A stretch of DNA of 38,828 nt from Zetaproteobacteria bacterium (GTDB lineage Bacteria > Bdellovibrionota_B > Oligoflexia > Oligoflexales > Bog-1112), in contig JAPPOJ010000262.1 in the NCBI GenBank assembly GCA_028817975.1, forward strand, positions 1 to 38,828, in the 5' to 3' direction. Made by a program: the position numbers and the translations under genes. The notes under the pieces were generated by a model, which saw nothing but the letters and a program-made list of their open reading frames with translations, was not told where the DNA came from and ran no database searches. Below, piece after piece: positions 26,969-35,671 of the stretch. How positions within the stretch are numbered: the stretch's first letter is position 1; each line of letters opens with the position of its first letter.

Positions 26969-27817
26969 TTAGTCCGCTATGGCTTGTTGTCGTACCTTGG
27001 TGCTTAGCGTCATGGCTATTGTGACCAGAAATAGTATGGTGAAAAAGCCCCCTAGTTTGATGTGTTGGGCGGTAAGATATACGAAGACCCACAACAGCAT
27101 GATATAGGGCTGCGACTGGAGCATGTAGCGGTATACTTTGGACGAAGAATGGAGCAGAGTGCTTGTGGGGATATAGACAAGTCGAGGAAAAGTACGTTGC
27201 ACGTACCATATATGGAGCCCCCATAGGCCTGTGAGTACAGCGGTGCTGGGTAAGAAAATAATGCGGATTTGGTCCTGATAGAAGAAGGACCCGCAGCTGA
27301 TGATCGCCCAATACTGCAAGCCTAGAAGCCCGTACGGTCTTGTTTCCGTTAGGGTAAGTGCAGCCATGAGGAATAAAAATAAGCTGAGCAAAAGTATAGA
27401 CAGGCTGTAGGGCAACACATGCACGAGCCCTGCAGAAGTCATGACCAGGGCGTGAGCTGTGACACTGAGTCGGGCTAGGCAAATGAGATGTTCGAAAGTC
27501 GACTGAGTTGAAAAGGTCACCCAATATTTTAAGCTGGAAAGGTGAAAAGGGGGCAAGCCGCAGCCATAGAATATGCCGAGGAGCCATAGCCACGGACGGT
27601 CGGTGCGGTCCAAGAAATATGAGCTTCCAGCTATGCTGGTATGGAGCAGTGCAACCCATAAGAGGCTTAGAGTTGTGGACCGAGGTCGACAAGACCCGAG
27701 TTGCATGCGTAAAAGGTGGCCACTTGTGGTGAGGGCCATGAGTATGTGGTGACGTGCACACCAAATCGCTGTGCCGAGTGCAATACTCATCCAGAAGAAG
27801 TCATTCAGAAAAGACAA
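26969..27817 (-). CDS. Polytopic membrane protein of unknown function
   Basis: 282 aa, many hydrophobic helices; contains 'GCGLPPFHLSSLKYW', reminiscent of NuoN/MrpD-type antiporter subunits. Confidence 0.65.
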   Translation of the reverse strand: MSFLNDFFWMSIALGTAIWCARHHILMALTTSGHLLRMQLGSCRPRSTTLSLLWVALLHTSIAGSSYFLDRTDRPWLWLLGIFYGCGLPPFHLSSLKYWVTFSTQSTFEHLICLARLSVTAHALVMTSAGLVHVLPYSLSILLLSLFLFLMAALTLTETRPYGLLGLQYWAIISCGSFFYQDQIRIIFLPSTAVLTGLWGLHIWYVQRTFPRLVYIPTSTLLHSSSKVYRYMLQSQPYIMLLWVFVYLTAQHIKLGGFFTILFLVTIAMTLSTKVRQQAIAD

Positions 27818-27975
27818 CAGATATCTCGTTTGTGGGTTGTGAGTTTGTGGATCATCAGGCGCGTGCTTTTTGTATGGCTCTTGCCTTGGTTATGTGAACT
27901 CGTCTATTCTACTAAACTTAAAGGGCTGTTGCATGTGGAAATCTCCTTAGCATCATGGCCTTACCTTTGTCTAAG

Positions 27976-28335
27976 CTAGTCGGCGAGCTCTTGCTTGATG
28001 AGTTCTTCGAGGTTGACCGTCGTTCCTTCTTGTAAGGCGAGTCCGATTTTGAAGATCGCAGGATCTTTCGGGTTGGACTTACACCATTTGACTTCGAGTT
28101 GAACATCTCCCTTGTCTAGCTCTAAAATCATTTTAGCTTCCACGGGAAGGATGTGATTCAACATGATACTGAGCCCGTCCACGGAGACGTTATTGGGGAA
28201 GTAATCCACTTCTCTTTTTTGGGCACCCTCTACCCAGTAGAGCCTTGCAGCAAGCTCTTCTAAGTGTCGGCGTGCGTGTTTCCTACGTTCCACGGACAAA
28301 ATATTCTCTCCATACGCGATGACCTTCAACACCAT
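27976..28335 (-). CDS. PilZ domain protein
   Basis: 119 aa; 'ERRKHARRH' (RxxxR) and 'NNVSVDGLSI' (N/DxSxxG) pattern. Confidence 0.82.
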   Translation of the reverse strand: MVLKVIAYGENILSVERRKHARRHLEELAARLYWVEGAQKREVDYFPNNVSVDGLSIMLNHILPVEAKMILELDKGDVQLEVKWCKSNPKDPAIFKIGLALQEGTTVNLEELIKQELAD

Positions 28336-28407
28336 ACCCTACTCATCGGAAAATACACTGTAGGAATTAGCTTTTTATTTGTGAGGTAGGGTTTGATATA
28401 TGTTTTT

Positions 28408-28420
28408 GATATTAAATATC
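28408..28420. promoter_or_regulatory. Inverted repeat GATATT-A-AATATC upstream of the PilZ gene
   Basis: 6+1+6 perfect dyad. Confidence 0.3.
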
Positions 28421-28701
28421 TTTTTGCGTGGCTGCTTTGTCCGTACATAAGATTTCGTGAGATGTATATTGTCGCCTGCAGCCGCTAGAGTCGAGAATCC
28501 TAGAGGGTGTCTTGTAAATGCCTAACTTTGCGATATTCTCACAGTGTCTTCTGTATTTTATAAATAGCATCCGGAAAAACGAAAATAGCTAGCACTAAAG
28601 CGGGTGATTTGGAAGGTGTCTGGAGTGAAAGGTTCTTCGGGAAAAAAGCAAGTACATGTTCTTGTGAGCGAAGAAGTTGACCTAAACCCTCGGGGGGCAT
28701 G

Positions 28702-28715
28702 GTCATCTAGATGAC
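28702..28715. other. Perfect 14-bp palindrome GTCATCTAGATGAC
   Basis: Read directly; 24-37 nt downstream of the sthA stop. Confidence 0.45.
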
Positions 28716-28738
28716 ACATTTGAAAAGCTGGATATCTC

Positions 28739-30280
28739 TCAAACTTTTTTTTCGGGTGTGGTCGCTACCGGGTTTTTAAAAACCCCATCTGGAAAAATTT
28801 TGTTGAGTGCATTAAATGCGGCAATGCGGTAGCCCTCTGCGAGGGTTGGATAGTTAAAGATCAGCTTAATTAAATCTTGTACCGTACCCTTCTGCAGCAT
28901 GAATGCGAGCCCTATGTGGACTAAGTTGCATGCATCGTCGCCGACGATATGAATGCCCAAGATTTTTTGAGTGTGACGGCAGACAAGAATTTTGAGGAGG
29001 CCGTGAGCGTCTCCGCGAATATAGCCCCGCGCAATTTCGGAATAGTTGGCCCGGCCGACGACATAGTCCACTCCAGTCTTCGTGAGTTGCTCTTCGGTTT
29101 CCCCGACCATGGAAAGTTCAGGAATCGTGTATACCCCGATAGGAAACAGAGTAGGGAAGGGGCCAATGTCCAGTCCAAAGGCGTGACAGACCACATGTCT
29201 CCCTTGTTGGGAGGAAGTCGCCGCAAGTGCAGGAGGGCCAATGGCATCTCCAGCAGCGTAGATATTTGCAATGGAAGTTTGGAAATTTTCGTTGACTTGA
29301 ATCGCTCCGCGTTCATTTGGCTCGATACCGACTCGGTCAAGGCCGATATGCTGTGTGGTGGATACTCGGCCTGCGGCGTAGAAGAGTACATCGACGTGAA
29401 ACTGACTATCTTGGGTTTGTAGGGTCACCTTAGGTCCTGAGACTTCCACCTTTTTAAGTTCTTGTCCGAGAACAAATTTGACACCTAGAGTTTCCATAAA
29501 GCGTTGCAGTTCGGTACCTACTTCGGAGTCTAAATACTGTAAGATGCGTGTTCTGGAGTCCATCACCGTCACGTCGACACCCATTGCGGAGAAGATACAT
29601 GCATACTCGCAGCCGACGACACCAGCTCCGTATACAAAGAGTTTTTTGGGCATGGTGTCTATTTTGAGGACTTCGTCGGAATCGACCACTCTCCAGCCAT
29701 CAAAGGGAATGTCTTCCGGGCGTCGAGGGCGTGACCCTGTGCCGATGAGGATAAATCTAGCATTTAGAGTAAAAGGTTGATCTCCTTGTGGAGGTATGAC
29801 CCTGACAGAATATCGATTTTCGATAGACCCATAGCCTTCAATGACATCAATATTATTTTTGGAAAGGTGCCTGCGAATGAGGGCCTCTTCTTGCTGTGAT
29901 ACCTTGCGCGCGCGGCTTAACAAGGTGTCGGTATGGAGGTCGTGTACCAGCCTATCTACCCAATTTTGTCCTACATGATTTTTGATAGAGTGGATACTTG
30001 CTAAGCTTTCTCTCAAGGTTTTAGAAGGTAATGTACCTGTGTGTATCCAAGCCCCTCCAATCTGTGTGGGCATTTTTTCAATGACACAGACCCGTTTGTT
30101 GAGTTTTGAGGCTTGCACTGCGGCATGTATCCCTGCGGGGCCACTGCCGATGACCACCAAGTCATAAGGTGTTTCGGTAAATTGTATTTGCTTCGACCGT
30201 TTCTTTGCTGTCTTCTTGCTTTGTGTCGTATCTTCCGATTCAGCCTCTACCCCGGGTTGTTCGGTTTTTTTTGCCGCCAT
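28739..30280 (-). CDS. sthA: Soluble pyridine nucleotide transhydrogenase (Si-specific NAD(P)+ transhydrogenase)
   Basis: 513 aa; 'DLVVIGSGPAGIHAAVQASKLNKRVCVIEK', 'WIHTGTLPSKTLRESL' (no redox CxxxxC), 'NIYAAGDAIGPPALAATSSQQGRH'; Lys-rich N-terminal extension. Confidence 0.92.
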   Translation of the reverse strand: MAAKKTEQPGVEAESEDTTQSKKTAKKRSKQIQFTETPYDLVVIGSGPAGIHAAVQASKLNKRVCVIEKMPTQIGGAWIHTGTLPSKTLRESLASIHSIKNHVGQNWVDRLVHDLHTDTLLSRARKVSQQEEALIRRHLSKNNIDVIEGYGSIENRYSVRVIPPQGDQPFTLNARFILIGTGSRPRRPEDIPFDGWRVVDSDEVLKIDTMPKKLFVYGAGVVGCEYACIFSAMGVDVTVMDSRTRILQYLDSEVGTELQRFMETLGVKFVLGQELKKVEVSGPKVTLQTQDSQFHVDVLFYAAGRVSTTQHIGLDRVGIEPNERGAIQVNENFQTSIANIYAAGDAIGPPALAATSSQQGRHVVCHAFGLDIGPFPTLFPIGVYTIPELSMVGETEEQLTKTGVDYVVGRANYSEIARGYIRGDAHGLLKILVCRHTQKILGIHIVGDDACNLVHIGLAFMLQKGTVQDLIKLIFNYPTLAEGYRIAAFNALNKIFPDGVFKNPVATTPEKKV

Positions 30281-30532
30281 ATTGGGACCGCCATTGCCTT
30301 AGAGAGTCATGGATATCGTTGATGTAACTGCTACGCATGGGGTATCGGGGGCTATGTGTGGAAGTTTAGTTTTTTGCGGCATTGCTCGTGTCATGGGCAA
30401 TGTCGTCCTAGTCATGGAGCTGTCTATCTGCTGTTAGACTGGGTAGAGGATATATGGGGGCGGAATTTGAAATTTTGTAATTGAGATGGGGAGAGGGTTG
30501 CTTCCTGCCTCAGATGCTTCTTTCGAAACTTT

Positions 30533-31681
30533 ATGAAGAGGGCAAGTTTGCAGAACTACACAGACAAGTTTCGTGGGAGTCCAGGACGAGATGGGGCTAG
30601 CTCTTATAAGGTGCCGCAGGAAAATCACCGACCTGCAAAAACACTTCCTCCTTTTGTGGATCGGGGGTGGCGTGCTGGGTTGCCGGCATGCGCAAACGTG
30701 GACCTTGCGCAACGTGTTCCGGCTATTGTTGCGGTGGGTGGAGGTAAAGGTGGGGCTGGTAAGAGTTTGTTAAGTGCAAATCTCGGCGCACAGTTAGCCA
30801 ATGCAGGACGCAAAGTTTTGTTGATTGATCTTGATTTGGGCGCGGCGAACCTCCACACGTATTTTGGAATTGGTATCCCCAATAAAAATCTTGCCCAGTT
30901 TTTGGTTTATCAAAATATTCCCTTTCGTTCGATTCAGCTTCCCAGTGGAATAGATGGTCTACAGATTATCTGTGGAGGTAGAGATGAGTCTTGGGCGGAT
31001 ATGGGAGAGTTTGGTTTTGGCTCTTTTTCTCTCCTGTGGGATGCCCTTCTGGGCGCAGAATGTGGTGAGTTTGATGTTGTTTTGCTGGACTTAGGTGCCG
31101 GAATTCAAAAGTATACCATTGATTTTTTTACCTCTGCCCACTTAGGCATTGTTACCGTTTTGCCTGAAGCTACCTCGATTGAAAACTCTTATTCTTTCTT
31201 GAAGGCCACTCTCATTCGCTTGATTGAAAACTCTGGTTTACGTTCGAGTAGCTGTGCAGCAGCAGATGAGGTGCGTCAGCAGCTTTTCCACTCAGGGAGT
31301 AGCTTGGGAAAAGGTGGTTATTTGCGCAAATTAGAGAGCTTACGTGCCACCTACCCTGAGCTGGTAGACCATCTTCTTTCAGCTTTGAAGGGGCGAAACC
31401 TGGGGCTGGTGGTGAATCAAGTCCGTTCTCAAAGGGATATTGATGTGGGACAGTCGATGGTGAGTGTGACGCGCAGTTATTTTGGCTTTGATGCGCTTTA
31501 TTTAGGGCATTTAAACTATGATGACGCTGCGTGGAAATCTTTGCGCAATAATCGCCTTCTTACTGTGGACTTTCCTTACAGTCTGCTGGCACGCCGTATT
31601 TATGAGATCAGTCGTACTGTAGATACTACGGTGGGGTTGGCTCCCACAAATTCTTCGAAAGTGCGGCGGAAAGTGTTGTAG
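30533..31681 (+). CDS. MinD/FlhG-like P-loop ATPase
   Basis: 382 aa; deviant Walker A 'AVGGGKGGAGKSLLSANLG', 'DVVLLDLGAGIQKYTIDFFTSAHLGIVTVLPEATSIENSYSFLKA'; about 65-residue N-terminal extension. Confidence 0.9.
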   Translation: MKRASLQNYTDKFRGSPGRDGASSYKVPQENHRPAKTLPPFVDRGWRAGLPACANVDLAQRVPAIVAVGGGKGGAGKSLLSANLGAQLANAGRKVLLIDLDLGAANLHTYFGIGIPNKNLAQFLVYQNIPFRSIQLPSGIDGLQIICGGRDESWADMGEFGFGSFSLLWDALLGAECGEFDVVLLDLGAGIQKYTIDFFTSAHLGIVTVLPEATSIENSYSFLKATLIRLIENSGLRSSSCAAADEVRQQLFHSGSSLGKGGYLRKLESLRATYPELVDHLLSALKGRNLGLVVNQVRSQRDIDVGQSMVSVTRSYFGFDALYLGHLNYDDAAWKSLRNNRLLTVDFPYSLLARRIYEISRTVDTTVGLAPTNSSKVRRKVL

Positions 31682-31745
31682 AGGTTGTCAAGGGTGAGAG
31701 GGTGATAAGATTGGGCATGTTAATTCAGCATAGAGGTCGAAAACA

Positions 31746-32510
31746 TTGGATACTCACAAACATGAGGTAAAAGAAAACTCGGAGCAGTCTTATTTAGAGC
31801 ACTGTTCCACTTTGGATGTTTCACCTGGCGCAAGTGAGCAAGAAATCTCGGACTCTTATTTTCGGCTGAAGAAAGCATATGGTGGCTCTTCTGGGGCGAT
31901 GTACTCGTTAATTCCTCCAGAAGAGGCTGAGAATTGTTTGCAGGAGATTGAAGAAGCCTATCATTGTTTAATGGCAAGGTCGCGTGTCGATGGGCTCCAA
32001 CAACAGCAGTCTGGAGTGGCAAGGGCGGCAGCCACTGCGCTCTCTGGGGAAGGAGTTCGGGAGTCTGCTGGAGATCCTGATCTCGCGGAGCAGGACGGGC
32101 ATTATCGCATGTTAGGTGCGGAGCTTCCCGTCGAGCCAGGAGGAGAAAGAGCGGTAACCACGACAAAGGCGGCGCGTAGCCTCTTTGCTGCATCTGCCTT
32201 AGATACTGCATTAAGAAAGCAAGCGGAAGAGATCATTCTCGGCTATAAACAAGAAATAGACGGGTCGTTATTCCGTAAGATCCGTCAACTCCTGCATGTA
32301 AGTGAAACAGAGCTGCAAGACCATGTGAAGGTTTCTATTGGCCATATTCGGGCTATTGAAGAAAATCAGTTTGATATCTTGCCACCTTTAGTCTATACTA
32401 AGGGGTTCCTTAGTAGTTATCTGAGATACTTAGCGGTACCAAATCCAGAGCGTATTATTAACCCCTATTTGAATAAAATGAAGTTGTGGCAGGAGCGTTC
32501 GGAAAAATAA
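31746..32510 (+). CDS. J-domain-like (no HPD) plus RodZ-type HTH protein
   Basis: 254 aa; 'LDVSPGASEQEISDSYFRLKKAYGGSSG...CLQEIEEAYHCL' J-like; C-terminal 'KIRQLLHVSETELQDHVKVSIGHIRAIEENQFDILPPLVYTKGFLSSYLRYLAVP' HTH_25/RodZ-like. TTG start. Confidence 0.8.
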   Translation: MDTHKHEVKENSEQSYLEHCSTLDVSPGASEQEISDSYFRLKKAYGGSSGAMYSLIPPEEAENCLQEIEEAYHCLMARSRVDGLQQQQSGVARAAATALSGEGVRESAGDPDLAEQDGHYRMLGAELPVEPGGERAVTTTKAARSLFAASALDTALRKQAEEIILGYKQEIDGSLFRKIRQLLHVSETELQDHVKVSIGHIRAIEENQFDILPPLVYTKGFLSSYLRYLAVPNPERIINPYLNKMKLWQERSEK

Positions 32511-32512
32511 CT

Positions 32513-33535
32513 TTGAAAGTCGGTTTGGATGTACGTGCATCCACCCGTGTCGATAAGTGGCTCGCAGAAAATGTGTCTGGATATAGCCGATCTCAGATTC
32601 AAAAGATGTTTGCTTCTAAAAATGTCACTATTAATGGCCTAGCCTCTAAGCAAAGAGACCTTGTGTCTGCGGGGGATGTGGTGGAACTCTCTGTCCCCAG
32701 CCGAGAGCGGACCTTTACCCCACTTACTGCTGAGTCTTTAGGTATCCCTATCCTATATGAAGATCGCGACATTCTGGTGATTGCCAAGCCTCCTGGTTTA
32801 CTGGCGCATCCTCCCGAGCAAGATGCCACACTTCCGTCGGTGGCACATTTGGTGTGTGACAAGGCCCTTGAACCTGCAGCTTTGTCTGGGTACGACTTAT
32901 ATCGACCTGGTATTGTCCATCGTCTGGATCAATATACCAGTGGGGTCATGGTGTGTGCGTTGAGTCTACGTGCAAGCGAAAATCTGGCGTTGCAGTTTCG
33001 CCACAAAGTGGCGCAGCGTGTTTACCTCGCTTTGGTATGCGGTAACCCTCAGTGGAACAGATCTGTTTTAAGACATTATCTTTGTCGCAATCCTCACAAT
33101 CGTCGTGGCTTTCAAGCGTTGCCGTTGCACGACCTGTCGCAGCTTGGAGTCCAAGAGCTTGGGGAGGTGGATGGGATTCGCTACCGTATGGCTCTTGGAG
33201 AATATGTCGCGCTATCCAGGTTTGCGCGCAAGTATACACTGGTGCGTGCAAAACTCTACTCAGGCCGTACGCACCAGATTCGTGTGCAGCTCGCTGCAGA
33301 AGGACTTCCCCTCTTCGGTGACCCTCTTTATGGGGTGCGTCAGCAGCCGGCACAACTCTTTGGAACCGAGTTCGTTGCTTTGTGGCGTCATTGCCAGAGG
33401 CAGTTATTGCACGCAGAGCAACTGAAGTTTTTTCACCCGGTGACGGGTAAGAGAATGGAGTTTGAGTATCCCGTCTGGGAGGATATGGCGACGATCTTAA
33501 ACCACTTGCGTCCGTATGGGCTAGGTTTGAGTTGA
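32513..33535 (+). CDS. RluA/RluD-family pseudouridine synthase with S4 domain
   Basis: ORF 32486..33535; 'ASTRVDKWLAENVSGYSRSQIQKMFASKNVTINGL' S4; catalytic 'GIVHRLDQYTSGVMVCA'; 'GRTHQIRVQLAAEGLPLFGDPLYG'. TTG at 32513 gives no overlap with upstream gene. Confidence 0.92.
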   Translation: MKVGLDVRASTRVDKWLAENVSGYSRSQIQKMFASKNVTINGLASKQRDLVSAGDVVELSVPSRERTFTPLTAESLGIPILYEDRDILVIAKPPGLLAHPPEQDATLPSVAHLVCDKALEPAALSGYDLYRPGIVHRLDQYTSGVMVCALSLRASENLALQFRHKVAQRVYLALVCGNPQWNRSVLRHYLCRNPHNRRGFQALPLHDLSQLGVQELGEVDGIRYRMALGEYVALSRFARKYTLVRAKLYSGRTHQIRVQLAAEGLPLFGDPLYGVRQQPAQLFGTEFVALWRHCQRQLLHAEQLKFFHPVTGKRMEFEYPVWEDMATILNHLRPYGLGLS

Positions 33536-33625
33536 GGAAACTTTGGGTATCTTAAAACCCCCTTTATCTTGTGTATTATGGAAGTCGGAGGTTGAACCTA
33601 AATGTTGTCCTCTTGGAGTGAATAA

Positions 33626-34639
33626 ATGAAAGCACACGGTACCTTTCCTATACGTACTCATTTAATTTGCCTGGCATGGTGGGCCTTCGCACAGCCCTAT
33701 GCTGTGGTGTATGGGGTAGAAGCTGTAAAGGCCGCCGCTAACAGGGGGATTGTGCACTTAAAAATTGATAAAGTAAAGCTTCAAGCCAAGCTTGAGTTTT
33801 TGCCGAGTTTAGAGCATCCCTTTCAGGTTGTGAAAGAGTACCCTGTTGCCATTGGACGAGGGGTTGGGGATAAGACCCGTGAAGGTGATTTGAAAACTCC
33901 CGAAGGGATTTATTTTACCGATGTGCAACTTTCGACCAAACACATGAACCCTAAGAAGTATGGACCTTTGGCCATTCCACTTAATTTTCCCAACCCTCTG
34001 GACCGAGCTTATGGCAAGACGGGCTCAGGGATCTGGTTGCATGGGGCGGGGGATGACGCGCGGATGGAGAAAAAGCAAGTCACGGAAGGCTGTGTTGCCT
34101 TTTACAACTCCGATATTGTGGAGGTGGCTCCTTTTGTGGTGCCAGGTTCAACCGTGGTCTCGATTACCACTCGCCCAGAGCTGGTGAATGTGGCCGTGGA
34201 TCGAGCAGCTGTGGCTCAGGCTACGATGGATTGGCTGCTGCATTGGCAAGACAGAGATATCTCTGCATACATAGGTCACTACTCGGAGCACTTTAGGTTT
34301 CGTGGTCAAGGTAAGCTCGCTTACAAGGCTTATAAGAACTCGGTCTTTCGGCGCTATAAGGTCATGCATGTGCGTATGGAAGACATACGTATTATTACGC
34401 ATCCGAAGTATGCGATTTCTATTATGAATCAAGATTTTTCGGGAGACCGCAAATATTTTTCGAAGGGCCGTAAGGTGCTGTACTGGGTGCGTGAACGCGG
34501 AGAATGGAAGATTTTACAAGAAGACTTTAGCCGCCGTAAGTACCAGCTGCTGTCGCGTATGGACGTCTTGCGTCTGTCTCATAAGGAGATCGCATCGAGC
34601 GCTCACTCCTGTACCCGTGGAGACGACTCTTGTGGTTAA
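33626..34639 (+). CDS. L,D-transpeptidase/carboxypeptidase (YkuD) with NTF2-like C-terminal domain, Csd6/Pgp2-like
   Basis: 337 aa; signal-like N-terminus; 'SGIWLHGAGDDARMEKKQVTEGCVAF' catalytic motif; 'DWLLHWQDRDISAYIGHYSEHFRF...VLYWVRERGEWKILQEDFS' NTF2-like. Confidence 0.87.
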   Translation: MKAHGTFPIRTHLICLAWWAFAQPYAVVYGVEAVKAAANRGIVHLKIDKVKLQAKLEFLPSLEHPFQVVKEYPVAIGRGVGDKTREGDLKTPEGIYFTDVQLSTKHMNPKKYGPLAIPLNFPNPLDRAYGKTGSGIWLHGAGDDARMEKKQVTEGCVAFYNSDIVEVAPFVVPGSTVVSITTRPELVNVAVDRAAVAQATMDWLLHWQDRDISAYIGHYSEHFRFRGQGKLAYKAYKNSVFRRYKVMHVRMEDIRIITHPKYAISIMNQDFSGDRKYFSKGRKVLYWVRERGEWKILQEDFSRRKYQLLSRMDVLRLSHKEIASSAHSCTRGDDSCG

Positions 34640-34665
34640 GGTTAAAGGATGTTGGGCAGGCAGGT

Positions 34666-35652
34666 TTATGGAGTTGCAAGAGCTTCATCCAGAGCTTTAC
34701 GTAGCTGTGCCTTGCCATATCCGTCGACGACAGGTGCGCCATTGATAAATATTGCCGGTGTTCCGCGCACGCCGATACGAATGCCCTCTTCCCGTGATTG
34801 GTTGACCATCTCGGCTGTTTCTTTGGCCTTGAGGCAGGAAGCAAATTTTTTCCGGTTAAGTTTGAGCTTCTGAGCTATTTCTGTCGGGGAATTGAGATTA
34901 AGCTTGGGTTGTTGTTCAAAGGCTTCATAGTGAAACTCCCAAAACTTATCCTGTTTCCAAGCGCAGAGAGCCCCTTTTGCCACCTCTGCAGAGACCCCAG
35001 CGGCACTGAGGGTATAGTCCATAAAAGTGAACTTAACTCGATCCTTGTACTCGGCGGCTATTTCTTTCAGTACCCCGGCAGCTTGCTTGCAATACTGGCA
35101 CCTGTAATCGGCAAATTCTACCAGCTCTACTTTGGCGCTCGGATTCCCCTTAAACGGGCGATTTTGAGTGTTGATATCTAGAGTCAGTGCTGTTGGCTTT
35201 TGGATAAAGAGGGAAAACTTATGTTTGGTTTTTAACTCTTCGATAAATTGGTCGCGGCTTTCCTCGAACTTGCTTTGCTGGAGGAATTGAGTAATATCTT
35301 TCTTGATGGAAGCATAATCGCGTCCACCTAGCTTTTGTCTATTTTCTTCATACCAAGCCTTGGCTTCTTTTTCGGACACCTTAATCTGGAATAGAGAAAT
35401 GGCCACCTCTTCACGCTCTTTGCCTGTTTTTTTTGCTTCTTCGTTAAGGTAGGATTCGAGGATTTCGCTGTTGACGATGCGGTTAATTTGATCGTAATAG
35501 TCTTTTTGAGCTTTAAATAGATCTTGCTTGGATGCGGGAGACAGCTCTTCATAGCGGACGTTTTTTCCCCCGAAAGAGTAGAGATTTTCTTCCCCGAAAC
35601 AGGTGTAGGAGGTGATGCCGACCATAATGGCGGTGAGTATTTTGAGGTTCAA
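34666..35652 (-). CDS. DsbA-family thiol-disulfide protein with SurA-N-like N-terminal region
   Basis: 328 aa; signal peptide; 'KVELVEFADYRCQYCKQAAGVLKEI' CxxC; 'GIRIGVRGTPAIFINGAPVVDGY' cis-Pro; helical N-terminal half. Confidence 0.88.
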   Translation of the reverse strand: MNLKILTAIMVGITSYTCFGEENLYSFGGKNVRYEELSPASKQDLFKAQKDYYDQINRIVNSEILESYLNEEAKKTGKEREEVAISLFQIKVSEKEAKAWYEENRQKLGGRDYASIKKDITQFLQQSKFEESRDQFIEELKTKHKFSLFIQKPTALTLDINTQNRPFKGNPSAKVELVEFADYRCQYCKQAAGVLKEIAAEYKDRVKFTFMDYTLSAAGVSAEVAKGALCAWKQDKFWEFHYEAFEQQPKLNLNSPTEIAQKLKLNRKKFASCLKAKETAEMVNQSREEGIRIGVRGTPAIFINGAPVVDGYGKAQLRKALDEALATP

Positions 35653-35671
35653 GGTTTCTCCTTTCAGGTGA

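Noticed and set aside
26937-27764. 275 aa minus-strand ORF overlapping the membrane protein
   Set aside because: Alternate frame of 26969-27817; His/Pro/Ser-rich and lacks the coherent hydrophobic helix pattern of the other frame.
28480-28520. tRNA T-arm-like 'GAGTCGAGAATCC'
   Set aside because: No matching acceptor, D or anticodon arms; not a tRNA.
28921-29422. Overlapping 156/157 aa ORFs inside sthA
   Set aside because: Shadow frames of sthA, which has continuous family motifs.
31720-32211. 163 aa minus-strand ORF
   Set aside because: Antisense to the J/RodZ-HTH gene; Pro/Gln/Leu-rich low complexity.
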